Origin: Piliocolobus tephrosceles
Lineage: Eukaryota > Chordata > Mammalia > Primates > Cercopithecidae
Direction of reading: 5' to 3'
Length of the DNA: 64,000 nucleotides
Assembly: GCF_002776525.5 (NCBI RefSeq)
Contig: NC_045441.1
Span: 86,865,101 to 86,929,100, forward strand
Part shown: in pieces, positions 10,640-20,843 of the stretch
Numbering within the stretch: the stretch's first letter is position 1
Layout: the number at the start of each line of letters is the position of its first letter
Notes under the pieces: generated by a model
Seen by the model: only the letters and a program-made list of their open reading frames with translations
Told to the model about the DNA's origin: nothing
Database searches by the model: none
Translations under genes and position numbers: made by a program

Positions 10640-13050
10640 AAGAAAAGTGAAATTTTATGATATGCCTTACTATAACCATAAAAAGCAGAAAAACAAAGTG
10701 TAAGAAAATAATAGAAGCCAAAGACAAAGGCAACACATAGAAAACAGTAATGAATATGATAAATACAAATCCAACAACATGATTAATTACTGTGATCTAG
10801 ATATACCAAATAAATGACAGAGATTGTGAGTGAATAAAAAAAGACCCAACTATGTATTGTGTATAAGATACCTACTTTATATATAAAGAAAGAAGTTGAT
10901 TTAAAGTAAACAGATGAAGAAAGATACCCCATGCTAATGCTAACCAAAACAAAGGAGGAGTAACCATATTAATTTCAGACACAGCAGATTTCAGAGCAAG
11001 GAAGTTTATATAATAATAATGAGGTCAATTCTCTAAGAAGACATAGAAATCTTTAGGGTGTACATGCTCAACAACAGAGTATCAATATTTGTGTGGCAAA
11101 AACTACAATGAGAAATAGATACATCCACTGTTATAATAGGAGAACTTTTTTAAAAACCAGAAATGGACATATTCAGCTGGCAGAGAATCAGTGAGGATTT
11201 AGCTGAACCCAACAATATCATCAATCAACTGGATATAGCAGACATCTATATATTTTTTAAAATACAACAACAACAGAATACACATTTCAAAAATATTATT
11301 AGCTGAGTAAAAGTAAAAGCATCACTGATCAAAAATTTGTGAGATGCAGCAAATCAGTGCTTAGAGAAAAATGTATAGCGTTGACAACATATATTAGAAA
11401 AGAAGAAATATCCAAAATAAATCACCACAACTTTATCTTTGAAAACTGGGAAAAAAGAAAATTAAAACCAAGGCAAGCAGAAGAAACAAAATAATAAAAA
11501 TTAGATCAGAAATCAGTAAGACAAAAACATAAAATCAAGAAAACCAAAAGCTACATATTTGAAAAGATGAATAAAATCAGTAAGCCTCTAGCTAGGGTAA
11601 GAGAAATGTAGCTATAAGACTCATATCAGAAATGAAAGAGGAGACATCACTATATAACTCATGTATAGTAACAAGATTATAAAGGAATACCATGAACAAC
11701 TTGATTCCCACAAATTTGGTAAGTTATAGGAAATGAAAAATTTCCTTGAAAGACATAATCTGCCAAAACTCACACAAGAAAAAAACATACAGTTCTAAGT
11801 GGCCTATATCTATTAAAGAACTTGAATCCATAATTAAATGTCTAAAGCAGCAAGCACAGGCACAGAGGCATTCACTGATGATTTCTACCAAACTTCCAAT
11901 GAAGAAACTACACCAATTCTCTATATGCTACTTCACAAGGTAGAAGTAATATTTTCTAGATCATTCTATGAGGCTAATGCCCTGGTACCAAAATCCAGCA
12001 AAAACATCACAAGACAAGAAAACAACAGACTAATATCTGAAATAAAAATAAATGCAAAATCCTCAAAAAATATTACCAATCAAATCCAACAATATATAAA
12101 ATATTATACACAATAACCAAGTGGAATTTATCTTAGATATCAAGGCAGATACAGTACTTGGAAATCAATTGATGTAAAGAAGAAAAGTCACATGATCACT
12201 TCAAAAACATTTGACATAATCTAACACCTATTTATGATAAATAAAGTCTCATTAAATTAAGAATAGAAGAAAACTTCTTCAACTTAATCAAGAATATCTA
12301 CCAAATTCCTACAGCAAACATTAAGCTAAATGTACAGAAACTAAAAGCTTTCATGCTAATATTTACCACAAAGCATTGATGTCCCCACTCACCACTAGTT
12401 GTCAACATTATAGTGGAAGTACTAGCTAATTCAATAAGATAAGAAAAGGAAACAAAAGGTATACATAAGGAGAAAGAAGAAATAATACTGTCTTTGTTCA
12501 CAGATGACATGATTGTCTATGTAGAAAATGTGAAAGAATAGACCAAATATGTCCTCATATCACTAATAAGCAATTACAGCAAGAATACAGGATATAAGAT
12601 ATATATAAAATCAATCATTCCCATATATCAGCAATAAACAAAATTAGAATTAAAATTTTAAAACTTATATTATTTTCATTAGCACCAAAAAGCCTCACTT
12701 ATAAATTTAACAAAAATGTGCAAAATGTATATGTGTAAAACTACAAAACTCTGATGAAAGAAATCCAAAAGAACTAAATGTAAAGATATTCAGTGTTCAT
12801 GGATAAAGACTCAATATTGTCAAGATGTCAGTTCTACCCAACTTGATAAATAGATTTAATGCAATCTTAAGTTACTTTGCAGAAATAGACACAATTATTC
12901 TGAAGTTTACATATATAGCAAAAGTCCGAGACTACCCACCACAATATTGAAGAAGAACAAAATTAAGTCTCACACTACCTGACTGTAAAACTTACTTACT
13001 ATAAAGCTACGATAATTAAAATAGTGTGGTATTGGTAAAAGAATAGACAA
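10640..13050 (+). mobile_element. L1M, plus strand, 3'-incomplete
   Basis: Decayed L1 ORF2 in the plus direction. Recognisable blocks are 'gaccaactatgtatt'-type central sequence, 'gatttcagagcaaggaag', 'gaactggggaaaaaag'-type A-rich stretches, and finally 'gctacgataattaaaatagtgtggtattgg' (an ORF2 landmark, given here as its two halves at 13003-13033). It ends abruptly at 13050 where a younger L1 begins. No continuation is seen after that element at 20844. Confidence 0.8.
11746..12116 (+). pseudogene. L1M ORF2 relic (RT domain, N-terminal part)
   Basis: Two overlapping plus frames (11746-11943 and 11838-12116) carry decayed ORF2 sequence. In the second, FTDDFYQTSNEETTPILY corresponds to the L1 segment just before RT motif 1, followed by a block like 'EANALVPKSSKN'. 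Stops and frameshifts separate the pieces. No function. Confidence 0.65.
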
Positions 13051-13465
13051 GTGGTTCTCCCAACATAGTGTTTCAGCTCAGAGAACAGACAGACCGCCTC
13101 TTCAAGTGGGTCTCTGACCCCCATGCAGCCTAACTTGGAGACACCTCTCAGTAGGGGCCAACTGATACCTCATACAAGTGAGTGCCCCTCTGGCATGAAG
13201 CTTCCAGAGGAAGGATCAGGCAGCAATATTTACTGTTCTGCAATATTTGCTGTTCTGCATCCTCCGCTGGTGATACACAGGCAAACAGCGTCTGGAGTGG
13301 ATCTCCAGGAAACTCTAGCAGACCTGCAGCTGAGGGACCTGACTGTTAGAAGGAAAACTAACAAACAGAAAGGAATAGCATCAACATCAACAAAAGGACA
13401 TCCACACCAAAACCCCCTATGTAGGTCACCAACATCAAAGACCAAAGGTAGATAAAACCACGAAG
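13051..13465 (+). other. Partial L1 5'UTR of element A
   Basis: About 415 bases of L1 5'UTR, GC-richer than the surroundings, ending at the ORF1 start ATG at 13466. It contains a local duplication: 'caatatttactgttctgc' followed by 'caatatttgctgttctgc'. The upstream promoter half of the UTR is absent. Confidence 0.8.
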
Positions 13466-14490
13466 ATGGGGACAAACCAGAGCAGAAAAGCTGAAAATTA
13501 TAAAAACCAGAATGCCTCTTCTCCTCCAAAGGATCACAACTACTCACCAGTAACACAACAAAGCTGGATGGAGAATGACTTTGACGAGCTGACAGAAGTA
13601 GGCTTCAGAAGGTCAGTAATAACAAACTTCTCTGAGCTAAAGGAGGATGTTTGAACCCATCATGAGGAAGCTAAAAACATTGAAAAAAAGATTAGACAAA
13701 TGGCTAACTAGAATAAACAGTGTAGAGAAGACCTTAAATGACCTGATGGAGCTGAAAACCATGGCACAAGAACTATGTGACACATGCACAAGCTTCAGTA
13801 GCTGATTTGATCAAGTGGAAGAAATGGTATCAGTGATTGAAGATCAAATCAATGAAATAAAGTGAGAAGAGAAGTTTAGAGAAAAAAGAGTAAAAATAAA
13901 CGAACAAAGCCTCCAAGAAATATGGGACTATGTGAAAAGACCAAATCTGCGCTTGATTGGTATACCTCAAAGTGACCGGGAGAATGGAACCAAGTTGGAA
14001 AACACTTTTCAGATTATTATTCAGGAGAACTCCCCAACCTAGCAAGGCAGGCCAACATTCAAATTCAGGAAATACAGAGAACACCACAAAAACACTCCTC
14101 GAGAAGACAAACCCCAAGACACATAATTGTCAGATTCAGCAAGGTTGAAATGAAGGAAAAAAGGTTAAGAGCAGCCAGAGAGAAAGGTCGGGTTACCCAC
14201 AAAGGGAAGCCCATCAGACTAACAGTGAATCTCTCAGTAGAAACTCTGCAAGCCAGAAGAGAGTGGGGGACAATATTCAACATTCTTATAGAAAAGAATT
14301 TTCAACCCAGAATTTCATGTCCAGCCAAACTAAGCTTCTTAAGTGAAGGAAAATAAAATCCTTCACAGAGAAGCAAATTCTGAGAGATTTTGTCACCCCC
14401 ACGCCTACTTTATAAGAGCTCCTGAAGGAAGCACTAAACATGGAAGAGAACAACTGATACCAATCACTGCAAAAACATGCCAAATTGTAA
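13466..14490 (+). pseudogene. L1 ORF1 pseudogene (RNA-binding ORF1p)
   Basis: The usual ORF1 start is at 13466 (MGTNQSRKAENYKNQN). The frame runs 63 codons to a TGA at 13652-13654, where a CGA codon is expected; this fits CpG decay. Downstream ORF1 sequence is recognisable in pieces: the coiled-coil region to about 13900, the RNA-recognition-motif region near 13920-14150, and the C-terminal domain (14150-14356, with RLTVNLSVETLQARREWG). The expected ORF1 stop is near 14488. ORF1p normally trimerises through the coiled coil and coats L1 RNA; this copy cannot make it. Confidence 0.88.
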
Positions 14491-15281
14491 AGATCATCGA
14501 TGCCACGAAGGAATTGCATCAACTAATGAGCAAAATAGCCAGCTAACATCATAATGAGAGGATCAAATTCACACATAACAGTATTAACCTTAAATGTAAG
14601 TGGGTTAAATGCTCCAAATTAAAAGACACAGACTGTCAAAATGGATAAAGAGTCAAGATCCATCAGTGTGCTATATTCAGGAGACCCATCTCACATGCAG
14701 GGACACACATAGGCTCAAAATAAAGGGATGGAAGAAGATCTACCAAGCAAAGGGAAAGAAAAAAAAAAAAAAAAACAGAAAAGCAGGGGTTGCAATTCTG
14801 GTCTCTGATAAAACAGACTTTAAACCAATAAAGATCAAGAGACAAGGCCATTAAATAATGGTAAAGGGATCAATTCAAAAAGAAGAACTAACTAACCTAA
14901 ATATATATGTACCCAATACAGGAGCACCCAGATTCATAAAGCAAGTCTTTAGAGACCTACAAAGAGAGTTAGACTCCCACACAATAATAGTGAGAGAATT
15001 TAATACTCCACTGTTAACATTAGACAGATCAATGAGGCAGAAGATTAACAAGGACATCTGGGACTTGAACTCAGTTCCGCACCAAGCCGACCAAATAGAC
15101 ATCTACAGAACTCTCCACTCCAAATCAACAGAATATACAATCTTCACAGGGCCACATCACACTTATTCCAAAACTGACCACATAGTTGGAAGTAAAGCAC
15201 TCCTCAGCAAATGTAAAGGAACAGAAATCACAATAAACTGTCTCTCAGACCACAGTGCAGTCAAATTAGAACTCAGGATTA

Positions 15282-15296
15282 AGAAACTCACTCAAA
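15282..15296 (+). repeat. Target-site duplication of the Alu, left copy
   Basis: agaaactcactcaaa, 15 bases, identical to 15586-15600. It shows that the Alu integrated by L1-type target-primed reverse transcription into L1 element A. Confidence 0.95.
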
Positions 15297-15585
15297 GCCA
15301 GGCGAGGTGGCGGGTGCCTGTAGTCCCAGCTCCTCGGGAGGCTGAGGCAGGAGAATGGCGGGAATCCGGGAGGCGGAGCTTGCAGTGAGCTGAGATCCGC
15401 CTACTGCACTCCAGTCTGGGCGACAGAGCGAGACTCCGTCTCAAAAAAAAAAAAAAAAAAAANNNNNNNNNNNNNNNNNNNNNNNNNNNNNNNNNNNNNN
15501 NNNNNNNNNNNNNNNNNNNNNNNNNNNNNNNNNNNNNNNNNNNNNNNNNNNNNNNNNNNNNNAAAAAAAAAAAAAAAAAAAAAAA
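15297..15585 (+). mobile_element. 5'-truncated AluY-like SINE with assembly gap in its tail
   Basis: It begins at the internal A-rich linker end ('gccaggcgaggtggcgggtg'), so the left monomer is missing. The right monomer is complete ('gtagtcccagctcctcggg', 'gagcgagactccgtctc'), followed by poly(A) on both sides of the N run. It is flanked by 15-bp duplications, so truncation happened at insertion. It must be younger than L1 element A. Confidence 0.95.
15463..15562. other. Assembly gap (100 N)
   Basis: Exactly 100 N residues lie inside the Alu poly(A) tail. A round 100 is the usual placeholder for a gap of unknown size. Sequence on both sides is poly(A), so the true length may be only tail, or may hide more. 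Confidence 0.98.
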
Positions 15586-15600
15586 AGAAACTCACTCAAA
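15586..15600 (+). repeat. Target-site duplication of the Alu, right copy
   Basis: Identical 15-base copy of 15282-15296 directly after the poly(A) tail; L1 ORF2 sequence resumes here. Confidence 0.95.
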
Positions 15601-18489
15601 ATTGCACAACTACATGGAAACTGAACAACCTGCTCCTGAATGACTACTGGGTAAGTAATGAATTGAAGGCAGAAATAAAGATGTTCTTCTTTGAAACCAA
15701 TGAGAACAAAGACATAGGGTATCAGAATCTCTGGGAAATATTTAAAGCAGCATGTAGAGGAAAATTTATAGCATGAAATGCCCACAACATAAAGCAGGAA
15801 AGATCTGAAATTGACACCCTAACATCACAACTAAAAGAAATAGAGTATCAAGAGCAAACAAATTCAAAAGCTAGCAGAAGGCAAGAAATAACTAAGATAA
15901 GAGCAGAACTGAAGGAGATAGAAACACAAAAAACCCTTAAAAGATCAACAAAATAGACAGCTAACAAGACTAATAAAGAAGAAAAGAGAGAAGAATCAAA
16001 TAGACAAAAAATATGATAAACGGGATATCACCTCCTATCCCACAGAAATACAAACTACCATCAGAGAATATTATGAACACCTCTACGCAAATAAACTAGA
16101 AAATCTAGAAGAAATGGATAAATTCCTGGACACATACACCCTCCCAAGACTAAACCAGGAAGAATTTGAATCTCTGAATAGACTACTAACAGGCTCTGAA
16201 ATTGAGGCCATAATTCATAGCCTACCAACCAAAAAAAGTCCAGGACCAGACGGATTCACAGCCAAATTCTATCAGAAGTACCGACAGGAGCTGGTACCAT
16301 TCTTTCTGAAACTACTTCAATCAATATGAACAGAGCGAATCCTCCCTAACTCATTTTATGAAGCCAGCATCATCCTGATACCAAAGTCTGGCAGAGACAC
16401 AACAATAAAAGAGAATTTTAGACCAATACCCCTGATGAACATCAATGTGAAAATCTTCAATACAATATGGCAAACCAAATTCAACAGCACATCAAAAAGC
16501 TTATCCACCACGATCAAGTCAGCTTCATCCCTGGGATGCAAGGCTGGTTCAACATACACAAATCAATAAACATAATCTAACACATAAACAGAACCAACGA
16601 CAAAAACTACGTGATTATCTCAATAGATGCAGAAAAGACCTTCAACAAAATTCAACAACACTTCATGCTAAAGGCTCTCAATAAACTAGGTATTGATGGA
16701 ACGTATCTCAAAATAATAAGAGCTGTTTATGACAAATCCACCGCCAATATCATACTGAACAGGCAAAAACTGGAAGCATTCCCTTTGAAAACTGGCACAA
16801 GACAGGTATGCCCTCTCTCATCACTCCTATTCAACATACTGTTGGAAGTTCTGGCCAGGGCAATCAGGCAGGGGAAAGAAATAAATGGTATTAAATTAGG
16901 AAAAGAGGAAGTCAAATTGTTCCTGTTTGCAGATGACTAGACTGTGTATTTAGAAAACCCCATCATCTCAGCCCAAAATCTCCTTAAGCTGATAAACAAC
17001 TTCAGCAAAGTCTCAGGATACAAAATCAGTGTGCAAAAATCATAAACATTCCTATACACCAACAACAGACAAACAGAGAACTAAATCATGGGTAACTCCC
17101 ATTCACAATTGCTACAAAGGCAATAAAACACCTAGAAATCCAACTTACAAGGGATGTGAAGGACCTTTTCAAGGAGAACTGCAAACCACTGCTCAATTAA
17201 ATAAAAAAGGAGACAAACAAATGGAAGAACATTCCATGCTCATGGATAGGAACAAGCAGTATCGTGAAAATGGCCATATTGCCCAAGGTAATTTTTAGAT
17301 TCAACGCCATTCCCATCAAGCTACCAATAACTTTCTTCACATAATTGGAAAAAAAAATACTTTAAAGTTCATATAGAACCAAAAAAGAGCCCATATTGTC
17401 AAGACAATCCTAAGCCAAAAGAACAAAGCTGGAGGCATCACGCTACCTGACTTCACACTATACTACAAGGCTACAGTAACGAAAACAGCATGGTACCAGT
17501 ACCAAAACAGATATATAGACCAATGGAACAGAAGAGGGTCCTCAGAAATAGCACCACACATCTACAACCATCTGATCTTTGACAAACCTGACAAAAACAA
17601 GAAATGGGGAAAGGATTCTCTATTTTTTAAATGGTGCTGGGAAAACTGGCTAGCCATATGTAGAAAGCTGAAACTGGATCTCTTCCTTACACCATATACA
17701 AAAATTAATTCAAGGTAGGTAAGACCTAATGTTAGACCTAAAACCCTAGAAGAAAACCTAGGCAATGCCATTCAGGACACAGGCATGAGTAAGGGCTTCA
17801 TGACTAAAACAACAAAAGCAATGGCAACAAAAGCCAAATTTGACAAATGTATCTAATTAAACTAAAGAGCTTCTGCAAAGCAAGAGAAACTACCATCAGA
17901 GTGAACAGGTTACCTACAGAATGTGAGAAAATTTTTGCAATCTATCCATCAGACTAAGGGCTAATATCCAGAATCTACAAAGAACTTAAACAAATTTACA
18001 AGAAAAAAAAAAAAAAAAACACAAACAACCCCATCAAAAAGTGGGCAGAGGATACGAACAGACACTTTTCAAAAGAAGACATTTATGGAGCCAACAGACA
18101 CATGAAGAAAACCCTCATCATCACTGGTCATCAGAGAAATGCAAATCAAAACCACAATGAGATACCACCTCACACCAGTTAGAATGGCAATCATTAAAAA
18201 GTCAGGAAACAACAGATGCTGGAGAGGATGTGGAGAAATAGGAATGCTTTTACACTGTTGGTGGGAGTGTAAACTAGTTCAACCATTGTGGAAGACAGTG
18301 TGGCAATTCCTCAAGGATCTAGAACTAGAAATACCATTTGATCCAGTGATCCAATTACTGGGTATATACCCAAAGTATTATAAATCATGCTGCTATAAAG
18401 ACACATGCACAGGTACATTTATTGTGGCACTATTCACAGTAACAAAGACTTGGAACCAATCCAAATGTCCATCAGTAATAGACTGGATT

Positions 18490-18504
18490 AAGAAAATGTG
18501 CCAC
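18490..18504 (+). repeat. Target-site duplication of young L1 (element B), left copy
   Basis: aagaaaatgtgccac, identical to 20454-20468. It marks the insertion point of element B in ORF2 of element A. Confidence 0.95.
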
Positions 18505-19650
18505 GTGTCTGTTGGCTGTATGAATGTCTTCTTTTGAGAAATGTCTGTTCATATCCTTTGCCCACTTTTTGATGGGGTTGTTTGTTTTTTTCTTGTAAAT
18601 TTGTTTGAGTTCTTTGTAGATTCTGGATATTAGCCCTTTGTCAGATGAGTAGATTGCAAAACTTTTCTCCCATTCTGTAGGTTGCCTGTTCACTCTGATG
18701 ATAGTTTCTTTTGCTGTGCAGAAGCTCTTTAGTTTAATCATATCCCATTTGTCAATTTTGGCTTTTGTTGCCGTTGCTTTTGGTGTTTTAGACATGAAGT
18801 CCTTGCTCATACCTATGTCCTGAATGGTACCACCTAGGTTTTCTTCTAGGGTTTTTATGGTATTAGGTCTAACATTTAAGTCTCTAATCTATCTTGAATT
18901 AATTTTCGTATAAGGAGTAAGGAAAGGATCCAGTTTCAGCTTTCTACTTATGGCTAGCCAATTTTCCCAGCACCATTTATTAAATAGGGAGTCCTTTCCC
19001 CATTTCTTGTTTCTCTCAGGTTTGTCAAAGATCAGATGGCTGTAGATGTGTGGTATTATTTCTGAGGACTCTGTTCTGTTCCATTGGTCTATATCTCTGT
19101 TTTGGTACCAGTACCATGCTGTTTTCGTTACTGTAGCCTTGTAGTATAGTTTGAAGTCAGGTAGCGTGATGCCTCCAGCTTTGTTCTTTTGACTTAGGAT
19201 TGTCTTGGCAATGCGGGCTCTTTTTTGGTTCCATATGAACTTTAAAGCCGTTTTTTTCCAATTCTGTGAAGAAACTCATTGGTAGCTTGATGGGGATGGC
19301 ATTGAATCTATAAATAACTTTGGGCAGTATGGCCATTTTCACGATATTGATTCTTCCTATCCATGAGCATGGTATGTTCTTCCATTTGTTAGTGTCCTCT
19401 TTGATTTCACTGAGCAGTGTTTTGTAGTTCTCCTTGAAGAAGTCCTTTACATCCCTTGTAAGTTGGATTCCTAGGTATTTTATTCTCTCTGAAGCAATTG
19501 TGAATGGAAGTTCATTCATGATTTGGCTCTCTGTTTGTCTGTTACTGGTGTATAAGAATGCTTGTGATTTTTGCACATTAATTTTGTATCCTGAGACTTT
19601 GCTGAAGTTGCTTATCAGCTTAAGGAGATTTTGGGCTGAGACAATGGGGT
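18505..19650 (-). mobile_element. Young L1 (element B), inverted 5' segment
   Basis: Minus-strand L1 ORF2 covering the distal RT region to just before the ORF2 C-terminus. The outer end at 18505 (reverse complement ends 'caacagacac') is continuous in the L1 transcript with the start of the plus part at 19651 ('acacatgaaaaaatgctca'), sharing only a few bases. This is a nearly loss-free twin-priming junction. A 165-codon frame stays open at 19157-19654, so decay is modest. Confidence 0.95.
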
Positions 19651-19654
19651 ACAC
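19157..19654 (-). pseudogene. L1 element B ORF2 fragment, minus strand
   Basis: An open stretch of ORF2 after the RT core: LLKLISNFSKVSGYKINVQK near the start, then IKYLGIQLTRDVKDFFKENY and IPCSWIGRINIVKMAILPKV. The intact reading over 160 codons shows this copy is younger than host element A. The upstream ORF2 part is absent, so it is not functional. Confidence 0.88.
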
Positions 19655-20209
19655 ATGAAAAAATGCTCATCATCACTGGCCATCAGAGAAATGCAAATCA
19701 AAACCACAATGAGATACCATCTCACACCAGTTAGAATGGCAATCATTCAAAAGTCAGGAAACAACAGGTGCTGGAGAGGATGTGGAGAAATAGGAACACT
19801 TTTACACTGTTGGTGGGATTGTAAACTAGTTCAGCCATTATGGAAAACAGTATGGCGATTCCTCAAGGATCTAGATCTAGATGTACCATATGACCCAGCC
19901 ATCCCACTACTGGGTATATACCCAAAGGATTATAAATCATGCTGCTCTAAAGACACATGCACACGTATGTTTATTGCGGCACTATTCACAATAGCAAAGA
20001 CTTGGAATCAACCAAAATGTCCATCTGTGACAGACTGGGTTAAGAAAATGTGGCACATATACACCATGGAATACTATGGAGCCATAAAAAAGGATGAGTT
20101 TGCATCCTTTGTAGGGATATGGATGCAGCTGGAAACCATCATTCTTAGCAAACCATCACAAGAACAGAAAACCAAACACCGCATGTTCTCACTCATAGGT
20201 GGGAACTGA
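19655..20209 (+). pseudogene. L1 element B ORF2 C-terminal fragment
   Basis: A 184-codon frame ending at the normal L1 ORF2 stop (20207-20209). It contains the Cys/His-rich segment CWRGCGEIGTLLHCWWDC and the terminal FSLIGGN. The first codons derive from the inversion junction, so the open frame is the tail of ORF2, not a gene. Confidence 0.9.
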
Positions 20210-20307
20210 ACAATGACATCACTTGGACTCGGGAAGGGGAACATCACACATCGGGGCCTATCATGGCAGGGGGAGGGATTGCATTGGGGAGTTATACCTG
20301 ATATAAA

Positions 20308-20343
20308 TGACGAATTGATGGGTGCTGATGAGTTGATGGGTGC
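20308..20343 (+). repeat. 18-bp tandem duplication in L1 3'UTR
   Basis: Unit 1 tgacgaattgatgggtgc and unit 2 tgatgagttgatgggtgc are adjacent and differ at two positions. Host element A has a single unit at the equivalent place (near 20731). It is a likely marker of a cercopithecid L1 lineage. Confidence 0.85.
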
Positions 20344-20453
20344 AGCACATCAATATGGCACAAGTATACATATGTAACAATCCTGCACGTTATGCACATG
20401 TACCCTAGAACTTTAAGTATAATAATAAAAAATAAAAATAAAAAAAAAAAAGA

Positions 20454-20468
20454 AAGAAAATGTGCCAC
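20454..20468 (+). repeat. Target-site duplication of young L1 (element B), right copy
   Basis: Second copy of the 15-base aagaaaatgtgccac, after which ORF2 of element A resumes in register. Confidence 0.95.
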
Positions 20469-20843
20469 ATACACACCATAGAATACTATGCAGTGATAAG
20501 AAAGGATGAGTTCATGTCCTTTGATGGGTAGGGACATGGATGTAGCTGGAAACTATCATTCTGAGCAAACTATGGCAAGGACAGAAAACCAAACCCTACA
20601 TGTTCTCACTCATAGGTGGGAGTTGAACAATGAGAACACATGGACACAGGAAGGGGAACATCACACACCGGGGCCTGTCATTGGGAGGAGGGTGGGGGAG
20701 GGATAACACTAGGAGAAATACCTAATGTAAATGATGAGTTAATGGGTGCAGCAAAACAACATGGCACATGTATACCTATGTAACAAACCTGCATGTTTTG
20801 CACATGTTCCCTAGAACTTAAAGTATAATAATAATAAAAAAAA
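20469..20843 (+). mobile_element. L1 element A, resumed 3' end
   Basis: The last ORF2 codons, 3'UTR ('ggaggagggtgggggaggg' G-rich block near 20685) and a short A-rich tail ending near 20843. It completes the L1 that starts at 13051. Confidence 0.92.

Larger units (their letters stand above)
13051..18504 (+). mobile_element. Primate L1 (host element A), 5' part, plus strand
   Basis: A long primate L1 starting inside its 5'UTR ('gtggttctcccaacatagtg', 'ttcaagtgggtctctgaccc') and running through ORF1 and ORF2. It is interrupted by an Alu at 15297-15585 and by a younger L1 at 18505-20453, and resumes at 20469-20843. Without the insertions it is about 5.5 kb, so only part of the 5'UTR is missing. 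Both ORFs are broken. The start abuts an L1M; no target-site duplication is clear. Confidence 0.93.
19651..20453 (+). mobile_element. Young L1 (element B), 3' segment with 3'UTR and A-rich tail
   Basis: Plus-strand ORF2 C-terminus, 3'UTR ('gcacatgtaccctagaactt') and an A-rich tail to 20453. The 3'UTR holds two copies of an 18-bp unit at 20308-20325 and 20326-20343, where host element A has one. It is closed by the 15-bp duplication at 20454-20468. Total element B is about 1.95 kb. Confidence 0.95.
14554..20626 (+). pseudogene. L1 ORF2 pseudogene (endonuclease and reverse transcriptase), split by two insertions
   Basis: The ORF2 start is at 14554, but an extra A near 14622 shifts the frame within about 20 codons. 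Endonuclease sequence follows: IQETHLTCRDTHRLKIKGWK (from about 14680), then VREFNTPLLTLDRSM, where the catalytic-loop GDFN has become REFN, then KTDHI and SDHSAVKLELRIK, which holds the conserved catalytic histidine region. The Alu lies directly after this. RT sequence includes KKSPGPDGFTAKFYQ (16114-16329), QVCPLSSLLFNILLE and the catalytic FADD at 16926-16937, followed at once by TAG. The C-terminal Cys/His segment CWRGCGEIGMLLHCWWEC is at about 18200-18260. The final codons lie in the resumed part, ending at TGA 20624-20626. Broken many times. Confidence 0.9.

Noticed and set aside
13123..13556. Overlapping frames of about 110 codons on both strands
   Set aside because: They lie in the L1 5'UTR and early ORF1, where stop codons are rare.
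15401..15785. Frames running through the N block
   Set aside because: They exist only because N codons are read as X.
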